Below are positions 23,897 through 33,110 of a stretch of 64,000 nt of DNA, in pieces. The position numbers and the translations under genes are program-made. Below the pieces are notes generated by a model. It had not been told where the DNA came from. It was given only the letters and a program-made list of their open reading frames with translations, and ran no database searches. The stretch's first letter is position 1. Each line of letters begins with the position of its first letter. The DNA comes from Arthrobacter sp. SPG23 (GTDB lineage Bacteria; Actinomycetota; Actinomycetes; Actinomycetales; Micrococcaceae), in NCBI RefSeq assembly GCF_000876655.1, contig NZ_JYCN01000032.1, forward strand, positions 1-64,000, read 5' to 3'.

Positions 23897-25336
23897 ATGT
23901 CCACATCCAGCACCGAAGGCCGCCCTGGCGTTCCCCGCAAGGTGATCGGCCTCGCAATCGCGGGAGCGGTGGGCGGGTTCCTCTTCGGCTTTGACTCCTC
24001 CGTCGTTAACGGCGCAGTGGACGCGATCAAGGATGAATTCGCCCTCAGCGAGGCCGTCACCGGCTTCGCCGTGGCAGTAGCACTCCTGGGCTGCGCCGCC
24101 GGCGCCTTCCTGGCGGGCAAGGTGGCCGACAAGTACGGCCGCATCCCTGCCATGAAACTCGGCGCCATCCTGTTCCTGGTGAGCGCCGCCGGCACCGGCT
24201 TTGCGTTCGGCGTCTGGGACCTGATCTTCTGGCGCCTGGTGGGCGGGCTCGGCATCGGCCTGGCGTCCGTCATTGCCCCGGCATACATTTCGGAGATCTC
24301 GCCGCGGCACGTGCGCGGCCGGCTCGCGTCGCTGCAGCAGCTTGCCATCACCACGGGTATTTTCGCCGCCCTCCTCTCGGACGCCCTGTTCGCCAACTCG
24401 GCAGGCGGCGCGGACCAGCCGCTCTGGCTCGGCCTCGAGGCCTGGCGGTGGATGTTCCTCGCCGGCGCCGTGCCCGCCGTCGTCTACGGCTGGATCGCTT
24501 TCACGCTGCCCGAATCCCCGCGCTTCCTGGTCTTCAAGGGCAAGGAGGACGAGGCACGCAAGGTGTTCGAAACCATCGCCCCGGCAGAGGACACCGACCG
24601 CCACATCCGCGAAATCCAGTCCGCCATCGAGGAAGACAAGCTCGCCGGCCAGAAGGGCTCGCTCCGCGGGAAGGTCTTCGGCCTGCAGGCCGTGGTGTGG
24701 ATCGGCATCACGCTGTCCGTGCTGCAGCAGTTCGTGGGCATCAACGTGATCTTCTACTACTCCACCACCCTGTGGAAGGCCGTGGGCTTCCAGGAGAAGG
24801 ACTCGCTCACCATTTCGGTGGCCACGTCCGTCACCAACATCCTGGTCACCCTCGTAGCCATCGCGCTGGTGGACCGCATCGGCCGGCGCCCCATCCTGCT
24901 GGCCGGCTCCGTGGGCATGGCTGTTTCGCTGGGGGCCATGGCCCTGGCGTTCGCCTCGGCCACGGGATCCGGTGAACAGATCTCGCTTCCCGGCGCCTGG
25001 GGCCCGGTTGCCCTCGTGGCCGCAAACGTCTTCGTGGTCAGCTTCGGCGCCTCGTGGGGCCCGCTGGTGTGGGTGCTGCTGGGCGAGATCTTCCCGTCCC
25101 GGATCCGGGCCCGTGCCCTGGGCCTCGCCGCGGCTGCCCAGTGGATCGCCAACTTCGCCATCACCCTGAGTTTCCCCGTGATGGCGGCAGGTTCGCTGCC
25201 GCTGACGTACGCCATGTACGCACTGTTCGCGGCGGCGTCGTTCTTCTTCGTGATGTTCAAGGTGCCGGAGACCAACGGCATGTCCCTGGAGCAGGCGGAA
25301 ACGCTGTTCGTGCCGAAGGGAACCGTCAAGGTCTAG
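23897..25336 (+). CDS. Sugar porter family MFS transporter
   Basis: A 479-residue 12-TM sugar:proton symporter of the XylE/GalP/GLUT class. Signature motifs are all present: GFLFGFDSSVVNGA in TM1, GKVADKYGRIPAM in loop 2-3, PESPRFLVFKGK at the end of the first half, QQFVGINVIFYYS in TM7, and VDRIGRRPILLAG in loop 8-9. It should import a monosaccharide or polyol (xylose, glucose, inositol or similar). It lies alone between two hairpins and ends just before a family A repeat, tail to tail with another MFS gene. Confidence 0.93.
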   Translation: MSTSSTEGRPGVPRKVIGLAIAGAVGGFLFGFDSSVVNGAVDAIKDEFALSEAVTGFAVAVALLGCAAGAFLAGKVADKYGRIPAMKLGAILFLVSAAGTGFAFGVWDLIFWRLVGGLGIGLASVIAPAYISEISPRHVRGRLASLQQLAITTGIFAALLSDALFANSAGGADQPLWLGLEAWRWMFLAGAVPAVVYGWIAFTLPESPRFLVFKGKEDEARKVFETIAPAEDTDRHIREIQSAIEEDKLAGQKGSLRGKVFGLQAVVWIGITLSVLQQFVGINVIFYYSTTLWKAVGFQEKDSLTISVATSVTNILVTLVAIALVDRIGRRPILLAGSVGMAVSLGAMALAFASATGSGEQISLPGAWGPVALVAANVFVVSFGASWGPLVWVLLGEIFPSRIRARALGLAAAAQWIANFAITLSFPVMAAGSLPLTYAMYALFAAASFFFVMFKVPETNGMSLEQAETLFVPKGTVKV

Positions 25337-25347
25337 GCCTGCTCCAA

Positions 25348-25417
25348 AGAGCGCGAACGTACGCTTGAGGCCCCCGTTTACGTGGAAACAGGGGCCTCAA
25401 GTGTACGTTCGCGCTCT
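25348..25417. repeat. Intergenic hairpin repeat, family A, copy 2
   Basis: A 27-nt arm at 25348-25374 is repeated in inverted orientation at 25391-25417 with one mismatch. Its core GCGCGAACGTACRCTTGAGG is the same as copy 1 (1897-1960) apart from a few bases. The loop itself contains GTTT/AAAC. It lies exactly between the stops of two convergent transporter genes (12 and 11 nt away), so it can serve as a bidirectional terminator. Confidence 0.88.
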
Positions 25418-25427
25418 CGGGTCCGCC

Positions 25428-26654
25428 TTAGACCACATGGGGTTCGTGGGCCGCCAGGTAGCGGCGTCCGCCGAAGGCAATCGCGATGGCCACCACCATG
25501 GCCAGCGCCCCGGCGAAGAACGGAACCTGCGGACCGAAGTGCTCACCCAGCTGGGCGGCAGCGAAGGGCGCCAGGGCACCGCCCATCCAGCGCACGAAGT
25601 TGTAGCCGGCGGACGCTACCGGCCGCGGCGAGGCCGAAACGCCCATGGCCAGTTCCGTGTACACCGTGTTGTTGATGCCCAGCAGCGCCCCGGAGACGAC
25701 CACCAGTACGACGACGGCGGGAACCGAGTGCCCGGCGGCCAGTCCCAGCCCGGCCAGGTCCAGCATCAGGACGGCCAGGGTGCCGGTGAGCACCTTGGTG
25801 GCGCCGAACCGGTTCTGCAGGACGGGCGCCACAAAGACCGAAAAGACCGCGACGGCCACGCCCCAGCCGAAGAACACCCCGCCGATGCCGTAGGCGTCCA
25901 TGCCGAGGATGAACGGCGTGAAAGCCAGGATGGTGAAGAAGCCGTAGTTGTAGAACAGGCCGCTGGCCGCCGTCGTGCGCAGTCCCTTGTGGCCCAAGGC
26001 GAGCAGCGGATCGCGGAGCCGGACCTTCCGCTCGGGCAAGGGCGTTTTCGGGAGCAGCGCGATCAGGGCGATAAAGGCTGCTGCCATGAGCACGGCGGTG
26101 CCGAAGAACGGCGCCCGCCACTGCCAGCCGCCCAGCAGGGCGCCCAGGAGCGGGCCGAGGGAGATGCCAAGGCCCAGTGCCGCTTCGTAGAGGATAATCG
26201 CCGTCCCGGCCCCGCCACTGGCCACGCCCACAATGACGGCGAGGGCGGTGGCCACAAAGAGCGCGTTGCCCAGGCCCCAGCCGGCGCGGAAGCCGACCAG
26301 CTCACCCACACTGCCTGACATTCCGGACAGGGAGGCGAAAACTACGATCACCGCCAGGCCGATGAGCAGGGTCTTCTTGCCACCGATCCGGGACGACACA
26401 AAGCCGGTGATCAGCATGGCCACCGCGGTGACCATGAAATAACTGGTGAACAGCAGCGACACCTGGCTGGGAGTGGCATCCAGGTTCTTGGCGATCGCCG
26501 GGAGGATCGGATCCACCAGGCCGATGCCCATGAACGCGAACACCGCGGCGAGGGCCGTGGCCCAGACCGCCTTTGGCTGCTTGAGCAAGGAGGCCTTCTC
26601 GGCTTCCAGGGTTTCTTCTACTGCTGGCCGCGTGGCGGCGAGCTGGCCTTCCAT
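25428..26654 (-). CDS. MFS transporter (DHA1-like, MarR-linked)
   Basis: A 408-residue 12-TM transporter. ATG 26654 is preferred because AGGAG is 8 nt upstream; a GTG three codons earlier lies almost on top of that site. Motifs: DPILPAIAKNLDATPSQVSLLFTSYF in TM1-2 and TGFVSSRIGGKKTLLIG in loop 2-3. DHA1 proteins export drugs or metabolites. It follows the MarR gene by 25 nt on the same strand, so the two form an operon under the tandem MarR operators at 27132-27160. Confidence 0.9.
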   Translation of the reverse strand: MEGQLAATRPAVEETLEAEKASLLKQPKAVWATALAAVFAFMGIGLVDPILPAIAKNLDATPSQVSLLFTSYFMVTAVAMLITGFVSSRIGGKKTLLIGLAVIVVFASLSGMSGSVGELVGFRAGWGLGNALFVATALAVIVGVASGGAGTAIILYEAALGLGISLGPLLGALLGGWQWRAPFFGTAVLMAAAFIALIALLPKTPLPERKVRLRDPLLALGHKGLRTTAASGLFYNYGFFTILAFTPFILGMDAYGIGGVFFGWGVAVAVFSVFVAPVLQNRFGATKVLTGTLAVLMLDLAGLGLAAGHSVPAVVVLVVVSGALLGINNTVYTELAMGVSASPRPVASAGYNFVRWMGGALAPFAAAQLGEHFGPQVPFFAGALAMVVAIAIAFGGRRYLAAHEPHVV

Positions 26655-26679
26655 GAAGGGCACTCCTAAATCTTGGGTG

Positions 26680-27129
26680 TTAGTTGTGAAGTGTTCCGTT
26701 GATCTTTTCGATCACCGGCAGCGCGGCGGCGAGGGCCCGCCGGTCATCGTCGGTGAGCGTTTCGAGGATTCCCGCCATGACGGCATTGCGCCGTTCATTG
26801 GCGGAGTCGACGGCGGCACGGCCTTCCGCCGTCAGCACAACCCGCACGGCGCGCGAATCGTCCGGGTCGGGGTCGCGGCGGACGAGGCCGGCCTTCTCGA
26901 GCTTGATGATCTGCTCGGTGGCGCTGGGCACCCGGACGCCGAGGTTCCTGGCAATTTCGCCGACCCGGACGCCGTCGCCGAGGAGCATTTTGAGTGTGCT
27001 GAGCTGTGCGGCGCTGAGTTCGCCCTCCGCGTCAAGGCGGCGGACGAGGTAGACGCTGTGGCGGAGGGCTTCCCGGAAGTCCTGGGCGAGGGTCTGCAGC
27101 GCGGCAGGCGCGGGCTCAAGCGTGTTCAT
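26680..27129 (-). CDS. MarR family transcriptional regulator
   Basis: A 149-residue winged-helix repressor. The recognition region reads RVGEIARNLGVRVPSATEQIIKLEKAGLVRRDPDPDDSRAVRVVLTAEG, where DxRxxxxxLT is the MarR wing. It is the first gene of an operon with an MFS exporter. Two tandem TTAGG-NNN-CCTAA sites lie 3-31 nt upstream of its start, so it almost certainly represses its own operon until an exported compound binds. Confidence 0.93.
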   Translation of the reverse strand: MNTLEPAPAALQTLAQDFREALRHSVYLVRRLDAEGELSAAQLSTLKMLLGDGVRVGEIARNLGVRVPSATEQIIKLEKAGLVRRDPDPDDSRAVRVVLTAEGRAAVDSANERRNAVMAGILETLTDDDRRALAAALPVIEKINGTLHN

Positions 27130-27131
27130 AG

Positions 27132-27160
27132 TTAGGTAGCCTAACAGTTAGGGTACCTAA
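27132..27160 (-). promoter_or_regulatory. Tandem MarR operator boxes
   Basis: Two palindromes of identical design, TTAGGTAGCCTAA (27132-27144) and TTAGGGTACCTAA (27148-27160), sit 16 nt apart centre to centre. They are immediately upstream of the marR start at 27129. The spacing (about one and a half helical turns) suggests two repressor dimers. Confidence 0.8.
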
Positions 27161-27169
27161 AAACCAACC

Positions 27170-27301
27170 GGACACTCTCACTTCCTGCGCCAAAACCACA
27201 AAGGCCCTCCCACCCGGCGAACCGGGGCGAGAGCGTTTACGGAAAACCGACAGGATCTGAGAGAAGGTCGCCGAAAAGGCGGCAGGAAGTCAGAGAGCGT
27301 C
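27170..27301. repeat. Intergenic hairpin repeat cluster, family B, locus 1
   Basis: Several copies of a unit close to GACGCTCTCTNACTTCCTGC are found here. One is forward at 27170-27188 (GGACACTCTCACTTCCTGC). Others are inverted at 27281-27301, at 27249-27269 (diverged) and, in part, at 27227-27236. Outer copies can pair into a large hairpin. The cluster fills the gap between marR and the end of mtlD. The same unit recurs as a clean hairpin at 39454-39504. Confidence 0.7.
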
Positions 27302-27316
27302 GGCAGGGGGATGGCG

Positions 27317-28471
27317 CTAAGCCTTGACCTCCGCTTTGACCTCTTCCACCAGCGCCTCGACGGCCGCGAAGAGCGGATGCCCTGGCGTCAGGCCGGTCAC
27401 CTTCTCCGTGGCCTCTGCAGCCGAGGACGATGCCACGATCTGTGCCAGCTCAGCCGCCTCCGCGTCGGCGGGATCGTTGAAGCGCAGGGCAGCGGCAATG
27501 GCTCCCAGCAGGGCCTCGGGCACGATTCCGCGTTCGGCGAGTTCCGCGGCCGGGCCGATGAAGCGCTCGTGCCGGCTGAGCTTGCGCAGCGGCGCCCTGC
27601 CCACCCGGTTCACGGTATCGGGCAGGTGCGGGTTGGTGAAGCGGCCCAGGATCTTCTCGACGTAGGCTTCCTGCTCCTCGCGGTTGAAGCCGTGCTTGTG
27701 GATCAGCAGCTCCTTGGTCTCATCCAGGACGGCGCGTACATCCGCGGCGACATCCTGGTCGGCCATGGCCTCGGAGATCTTGCCAAGCCCTGCTTCGAAC
27801 CCGAAGTACGCAGCCGAGGCGTGTCCGGTGTTCACGGTGAACAGCTTCCGCTCAATGTACGGCTCCAGGTTGTCCACAAACGTGGCACCCGGGATGACCG
27901 GCACATTGTCCCCGAAGGGGGTGCGGTCGATGACCCACTCGTAGAACGTCTCCACCGTGACATCCAGGCCCTTGCCCGGCTCCTGGTTGGGGACAATCCG
28001 GTCAACCGCCGTGTTGGCGAACACGGCCGCGGCCTCGAGCGGGCCGGCCGCCGGATCCCACTGCGCCGCCACTTCGTCCCGCAGGATGTCCGTGGCGTTG
28101 ATGGCGTTCTCGCACGCCATCACCTGCAGCGGAGCCAGCCCGGCGGCCCTCGCAGCAATCCCCTTGGCAATCACGGGCGCCACGAACTTCAGGATGTGCG
28201 GCCCCACCGCGGTGGTGACGACGTCCGCCGTCGCGATTTCCGCCACGACGTCCGCCTCCTGGGTTCCGGAGTTCAGCGCCCGGAAGTTGTCCACGGTCCG
28301 GACCGTGGGGTTGTCCCCCACCTCGTGGACGTCGTAGCTGTCCGCGGCGGCGAGCTGCGAGATCAGCTCATCCGCGACGTCGGCAAACACGAGCTCATAG
28401 CCTGCCTGGTGCAGCAGCAGGCCCACGAAGCCCCGGCCGATGTTCCCGGCCCCAAAATGGACAGCCTTCAC
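27317..28471 (-). CDS. mtlD: Mannitol-1-phosphate 5-dehydrogenase
   Basis: A 384-residue NAD-dependent dehydrogenase of the polyol-specific long-chain family. It converts mannitol 1-phosphate to fructose 6-phosphate. The N-terminal Rossmann motif is VHFGAGNIGRGFVG; further on are NTGHASAAYFGFEAGLGKI and KHGFNREEQEAYVEKILGRF, typical of MtlD. The GTG start shares one base with the mtlA stop (TAGTG), so translation is coupled to the mannitol transporter. A family B repeat cluster follows the gene. Confidence 0.95.
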   Translation of the reverse strand: MKAVHFGAGNIGRGFVGLLLHQAGYELVFADVADELISQLAAADSYDVHEVGDNPTVRTVDNFRALNSGTQEADVVAEIATADVVTTAVGPHILKFVAPVIAKGIAARAAGLAPLQVMACENAINATDILRDEVAAQWDPAAGPLEAAAVFANTAVDRIVPNQEPGKGLDVTVETFYEWVIDRTPFGDNVPVIPGATFVDNLEPYIERKLFTVNTGHASAAYFGFEAGLGKISEAMADQDVAADVRAVLDETKELLIHKHGFNREEQEAYVEKILGRFTNPHLPDTVNRVGRAPLRKLSRHERFIGPAAELAERGIVPEALLGAIAAALRFNDPADAEAAELAQIVASSSAAEATEKVTGLTPGHPLFAAVEALVEEVKAEVKA

Positions 28472-30444
28472 TATGCGTTGACCTTTCCGAACAGTTCCAG
28501 CACTTCGTCCACCGTGGTGGCCGCCTCGAGCTGGGCCACCTGGGCCTTGTTGGTGAAGACCTTGGCGATGGAGGACAGGATCTGCAGGTGCTCATTGTTG
28601 ATTCCGGCCACGCCCACGACGAACTTGACCTCCTTGCCGTTCCAGTCGATGCCGTTCGGATAACGGATCACGGACACGGCGGACTTCAGGATGTGGTCCT
28701 TGGCGGCATTGGTGCCGTGCGGAATGGCCAGGAAGCTGCCCATGTACGTGGACACGGATTCCTCGCGTTCGTGCATGGCATCGAGGTAGCCGCTGTCCAC
28801 GGCGCCGCGGTCCAGCAGCAGCCGGCCCGCTTCGTCGATTGCGGCATCACGGGTGGTGGCGGTGCCGTTGAGCACAACGCTGTCAGCCACCAGGATGTCC
28901 GACGGCGGTGCGGCTTCAGCAGTTGCCGCCGCGGCGGTTGCCACTGGCGCCGCGGCGGCAGCGGGAGCCGCTGCGCCACCCGCTCCTTCGGTGTTGCTGC
29001 TCTTGACCAGCTCCACGATCTCGTCGTAGCGCGGGCTGTTCATGAAGTTGTCCACGGACACGTGCACGGCACTGGCTGTAGCGGGCTTGGCCCGCTCGGT
29101 CAGGTCCTGGTGGGTGATCACAACATCGTAGGTGTCGCTCAGGTTGGCGATGGCGGAGTTGGTGACCTTGACGTCGGGGAAGCCGGCCGCCTTGATCTTG
29201 TTCCGCAGCACCGAGGCACCCATGGCGCTGGAGCCCATGCCGGCGTCGCAGGCGAACACGATGTTCTTGATGGGACCTGCCATGACGGCGGTGGTTGCCC
29301 CGGCACCGGTCAGGGTGGAGGAGATGGAGCTCTTCTTGCCCTTCATGGATTCCATCCGGGAAGTGGCGGCGCTCAGGCTGTCCTCCTCGGTTTCACCCAC
29401 GGGGGTCTTGCTGGACTTCAGGATTACCGAAGCGATGAGGAAGGACACCGTGGCGGCGAGCAGCACGGACAGTGCCACCCCGAAGTAGCTGTCGCTGGCT
29501 GTCGCGGCGAAGACGGCGATGATGCTGCCCGGGGCCGCCGGGGAGCGGAGGCCGGCGCCGGTGAGCACCAGCGTGAAGATGCCGGTCATGCCGCCGCCGA
29601 TTGCGGCCAGGATGATGATGGGCTTCATCAGCACGAACGGGAAGTAGATTTCGTGGATGCCGCCGACAAACTGGATCAGCGCGGCGCCGGGGGCTGACGC
29701 CTTGGCCAGGCCCTTGCCGAAGATCATGTAGGCGAGCAGGATGCCCACGCCGGGGCCCGGGTTGGCTTCGAGCAGGAACAGGATGGACTTGCCGTTTTGC
29801 AGTGCCTGTTCCGTTCCCAGCGGCGTCAGGATGCCGTGGTTGACGGCGTTGTTCAGGAACAGGACCTTGGCAGGTTCGATGAAGATGCTGGTGAACGGCA
29901 GCAGGCCGTTGTTGACCAGGAATTCGACGACGGAGCTGGCCCCGTTGCTGAAGGCCTTCACCACCGGGCCGATTACCAGCATGCCCACGATGGCCATGGC
30001 CGCGGCCACGATGCCCGCAGTGAAGTTGTCGATCAGCATCTCGAAGCCCGGCTTGACCCGGCCTTCCCAGATCTTGTCCAGCTTCTTCATGATCCAGGCG
30101 GTCAGCGGGCCCATGATCATGGCGCCGATGAACATGGGGATGTCCGTACCGACGATCACACCCATGGTTGCGGCCGCGCCAACAACACCGCCGCGGACGC
30201 CGTGGACCATGCGGCCGCCGGTGTAGCCGATCAATAGCGGAAGCAGGAAGGTGATCATGGGGCCGACGAGCTTGGCCAGTTCCTCATTGGGAGTGAAGCC
30301 AGCCGGAATGAAGAAGGCCGTGATGATGCCCCAGGCGATGAAGGCGCCGATGTTGGGCATGATCATTCCGGACAGGAACGTCCCGAATTTCTGGACGCCA
30401 ACCCGCAGGCTGGTGCGGGGTTTTGCAACTGTCTCTGTTGCCAT
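28471..30444 (-). CDS. mtlA: Mannitol-specific PTS enzyme IICBA
   Basis: A 657-residue permease with fused domains in the order IIC-IIB-IIA. IIC (about 15-345) has GGIHEIYFPFVLMKP and the membrane segments. IIB (about 392-480) carries the phospho-cysteine Cys399 in FACDAGMGSS. After an Ala-rich linker, IIA (about 515-657) has the phospho-histidine His576 in FLAIPHGT. It imports mannitol and phosphorylates it using HPr. ATG 30444 is used because AGGAAA lies just upstream; the frame is open ten codons further. It is preceded by a TetR gene (57 nt) and coupled to mtlD. Confidence 0.95.
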   Translation of the reverse strand: MATETVAKPRTSLRVGVQKFGTFLSGMIMPNIGAFIAWGIITAFFIPAGFTPNEELAKLVGPMITFLLPLLIGYTGGRMVHGVRGGVVGAAATMGVIVGTDIPMFIGAMIMGPLTAWIMKKLDKIWEGRVKPGFEMLIDNFTAGIVAAAMAIVGMLVIGPVVKAFSNGASSVVEFLVNNGLLPFTSIFIEPAKVLFLNNAVNHGILTPLGTEQALQNGKSILFLLEANPGPGVGILLAYMIFGKGLAKASAPGAALIQFVGGIHEIYFPFVLMKPIIILAAIGGGMTGIFTLVLTGAGLRSPAAPGSIIAVFAATASDSYFGVALSVLLAATVSFLIASVILKSSKTPVGETEEDSLSAATSRMESMKGKKSSISSTLTGAGATTAVMAGPIKNIVFACDAGMGSSAMGASVLRNKIKAAGFPDVKVTNSAIANLSDTYDVVITHQDLTERAKPATASAVHVSVDNFMNSPRYDEIVELVKSSNTEGAGGAAAPAAAAAPVATAAAATAEAAPPSDILVADSVVLNGTATTRDAAIDEAGRLLLDRGAVDSGYLDAMHEREESVSTYMGSFLAIPHGTNAAKDHILKSAVSVIRYPNGIDWNGKEVKFVVGVAGINNEHLQILSSIAKVFTNKAQVAQLEAATTVDEVLELFGKVNA

Positions 30445-30501
30445 GTGATTTCCTAACCGTGATTCCTGCTGCACCGCAGGATGGTCCGATATTTCCGACG
30501 A

Positions 30502-31230
30502 CTAGCTGGTGGAACTGGTGGAGATCCGGTGGAGCCATTCGAGAAAGAGCTTGAGTTCCGAGCTGGAGAGCTGATCCGAGTGCGATGCCTGGAGCGCGGC
30601 GTTCAAGGCGATTGCTGCGACTACTACCGACGATTTCCCGGACGTATCGGGTCCGGCGCCATTTGCCTGCTCCGCGGACACCGCGAAAATCATGGCGTCG
30701 CGGGTCATGGTGGATAGTTCAAGGTTGCGTTCCGCGGCGGGCTCCGCAATCAGCATGAGCGTCACCCCCACGTTCGCCGCAAGGATGCTCCTGGCCGCCT
30801 CGCGCGGTTGGACGTTCAGCTGCCCCGCCACGGCAGCTTTGTTCAGCATTTCCTCCATGAGGGCCTCGGCATCGGCAACGATGGCCGGGCGGCTCTCAGG
30901 ACGAATGTTGCCAAACATGACCAAATACAATTCCGGCTGGTTCAGCCCGAACTGGACATGGTTGTCCCACATCCGCCGGATGTCTTCCAGCGGATGTCCG
31001 GACGGCGCGAAGTCGCGTTCGCCGGCCACATATTCTTCGAAACCCGCCGCGACGACGGCGTCGAACAGCCCTTCCTTGTCACCGAAGTGGTGATACAGAG
31101 TGGGAGCGGAGACCCCTGCCAGCTGGGTGATCTGGCGAGTGGAAACAGGCGCGCCCCCGGAGTTGGCCAGCAACTCGGCTGCCGCACGCAACAACCTCAT
31201 TTTGGGCGGTAGCTGGCCATCGAAACTCAT
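30502..31230 (-). CDS. TetR family regulator, probable control of the mannitol PTS genes
   Basis: A 242-residue TetR protein: helix-turn-helix ISTRQITQLAGVSAPTLYHHFGDKEGLFDAVV-like region near residues 28-60 and a long ligand domain ending in Ser/Thr. It is the first gene of the run TetR-mtlA-mtlD and divergent from ptsI-ptsH. That makes it the natural candidate regulator of both. A -10-like TAGGGT ends 7 nt before its ATG, so its mRNA may be leaderless. A matching operator is at 31249-31263. Confidence 0.88.
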   Translation of the reverse strand: MSFDGQLPPKMRLLRAAAELLANSGGAPVSTRQITQLAGVSAPTLYHHFGDKEGLFDAVVAAGFEEYVAGERDFAPSGHPLEDIRRMWDNHVQFGLNQPELYLVMFGNIRPESRPAIVADAEALMEEMLNKAAVAGQLNVQPREAARSILAANVGVTLMLIAEPAAERNLELSTMTRDAMIFAVSAEQANGAGPDTSGKSSVVVAAIALNAALQASHSDQLSSSELKLFLEWLHRISTSSTS

Positions 31231-31248
31231 AACCGCTACCCTATCACC

Positions 31249-31283
31249 TATAGCACCGCTATATGAACTGCATCACATACAAT
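31249..31283. promoter_or_regulatory. TetR-type operator and ptsI promoter
   Basis: The inverted repeat TATAGC-acc-GCTATA (31249-31263, perfect 6-nt arms) lies 18 nt upstream of the TetR start. On the plus strand it covers the -35 position for a -10 element TACAAT (31278-31283) facing ptsI. Binding there would affect both divergent transcripts. Confidence 0.6.
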
Positions 31284-31391
31284 TTTTTCAGGCACCGCAA
31301 AAGCCGTCGGACGTAGCCGTCGCGACGGTCCGGGCAATCGCCCGGGCAACGAATGGCGGGGCCTGCTTACGGCAGAGAACGAGGACCTTCA

Positions 31392-33077
31392 GTGCAGAAC
31401 TTCCAAGGAGTAGGCGTCAGCCCCGGCCGGATCATCGGCACCATCCGCCAGATGCCCAAGCCCATCAGTGAGCCGCCGGCAGGCGAACAGCTGCCCGCCG
31501 GCGTCACGGCCGAGGACGCGACAGCCGCCCTCAAGGCGGCCTCCCAGGCCGTGCACGACGAACTGAAGGCCCGGGCCGCCCACGCCACGGGTGACGGCAA
31601 GGCCGTCCTGGAAGCCACGGCACTGATGGCCAAGGACACCATGCTCATCAAGGGCGCGGCCAAGCTCGTTGCCCGCGGCGTCTCGAGCGAGCGCGCCATC
31701 TGGGAGTCCGGCTCCTCCGTTTCTGAAATGCTGCACAATCTGGGCGGCTACATGGCCGAGCGCGCCACGGACGTCCTGGATGTGCGCGCACGCATCGTGG
31801 CCGAGCTGCGGGGCGTTCCCGCGCCGGGTATCCCCGCTTCCAGCACACCGTTCGTCCTGGTGGCCGAGGACCTGGCGCCCGCCGACACCGCAACCCTGGA
31901 CCCGAACAAGGTCCTGGCACTCATCACGGCCGGCGGCGGCCCCCAGTCCCACACCGCGATCATTGCCCGCTCCCTTGGCCTGCCGGCCGTGGTGGCGGCA
32001 GTCGGAGTGGACGAACTCCCGGACGGCACCGAGGTCTATGTGGACGGCGCGGCCGGCACCATCACGGCCGAACCCGACGAATCACTGCGTGCCGCAGCGG
32101 AAGCATGGGCAGCCACTGCTTCCCTGCTGGCCGAGTTCAGCGGAACGGGCGCGACGGCGGACGGCCACCTCGTGCCCCTCCTCGCCAACGTTGGCGGGGG
32201 CAAGGATGCCGAGGCGGCTGCCAAACTGGGCGCCCAGGGCGTGGGACTGTTCCGCACCGAATTCTGCTTCCTGGAACGGGACACCGAGCCCACCGTGGAA
32301 GAGCAGGCAGCGGCCTACAAGAGCGTCTTCGATGCCTTCCCCGGCAAGAAAGTGGTGCTGCGGACGCTCGACGCCGGCGCCGACAAACCCCTCCCCTTCC
32401 TGACCGACTCCACCGAACCCAACCCGGCCCTGGGGGTCCGCGGCTACCGCACGGACTTCACCACCCCGGGCGTCCTGGACCGCCAGCTGGAAGCGATCGC
32501 CCAGGCCGAGAAGCAGTCCGAAGCGGACGTGTGGGTCATGGCCCCGATGATTTCCACGGCGGAAGAGGCCGCCCGTTTTGCCTCCATGTGCGCCGACGCC
32601 GGGATCAAGACCCCCGGCGTGATGGTGGAAGTCCCCTCTGCCGCGCTGACGGCCGAGGCGATCCTGCGCGAGGTGGGCTTCGCCAGCCTCGGCACGAACG
32701 ACCTCACGCAGTACGCCATGGCGGCGGACCGGCAGCTCGGCCCGCTGGCCGCACTGAACACCCCCTGGCAGCCCGCTGTGCTGCGCCTCGTCGGGCTCAC
32801 TGTTGAAGGCTCGCGCGCAGAGGGCCACAACAAACCCGTGGGCGTCTGCGGCGAAGCGGCGGCGGACCCTGCCCTCGCCGTCGTACTGACCGGGCTGGGC
32901 GTTTCCACGCTGTCCATGACCGCACGGTCCCTGGCGGCCGTGGCTGCGGTGCTCAAGACTGTCACGCTGGCCGAAGCGCAGGACCTGGCCAAACTGGCGT
33001 TGTCCGCACCGAGTGCCACCGAAGCCCGGGCATGGGTCCGCGAGAAGCTGCCCGTACTCGCCGAACTCGGCCTCTAA
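31392..33077 (+). CDS. ptsI: PTS enzyme I (phosphoenolpyruvate-protein phosphotransferase)
   Basis: A 561-residue enzyme I. GTG 31392 is the start because VQNFQGVGVSPGRIIG is the usual N-terminus; the frame is open 13 codons further. The phospho-histidine is His187 in GGGPQSHTAIIARSLGLPAVV. The C-terminal PEP-binding barrel contains GVGLFRTEFCFLERDTEPT, GVMVEVPSAA and SLGTNDLTQYAMAADR. It transfers phosphate from PEP to HPr. It forms an operon with ptsH (33 nt downstream) and is divergent from the mannitol operon. Confidence 0.95.
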   Translation: MQNFQGVGVSPGRIIGTIRQMPKPISEPPAGEQLPAGVTAEDATAALKAASQAVHDELKARAAHATGDGKAVLEATALMAKDTMLIKGAAKLVARGVSSERAIWESGSSVSEMLHNLGGYMAERATDVLDVRARIVAELRGVPAPGIPASSTPFVLVAEDLAPADTATLDPNKVLALITAGGGPQSHTAIIARSLGLPAVVAAVGVDELPDGTEVYVDGAAGTITAEPDESLRAAAEAWAATASLLAEFSGTGATADGHLVPLLANVGGGKDAEAAAKLGAQGVGLFRTEFCFLERDTEPTVEEQAAAYKSVFDAFPGKKVVLRTLDAGADKPLPFLTDSTEPNPALGVRGYRTDFTTPGVLDRQLEAIAQAEKQSEADVWVMAPMISTAEEAARFASMCADAGIKTPGVMVEVPSAALTAEAILREVGFASLGTNDLTQYAMAADRQLGPLAALNTPWQPAVLRLVGLTVEGSRAEGHNKPVGVCGEAAADPALAVVLTGLGVSTLSMTARSLAAVAAVLKTVTLAEAQDLAKLALSAPSATEARAWVREKLPVLAELGL

Positions 33078-33110
33078 CAGCCGCCCACCGACAATCCATC
33101 AGGAGAAGCA

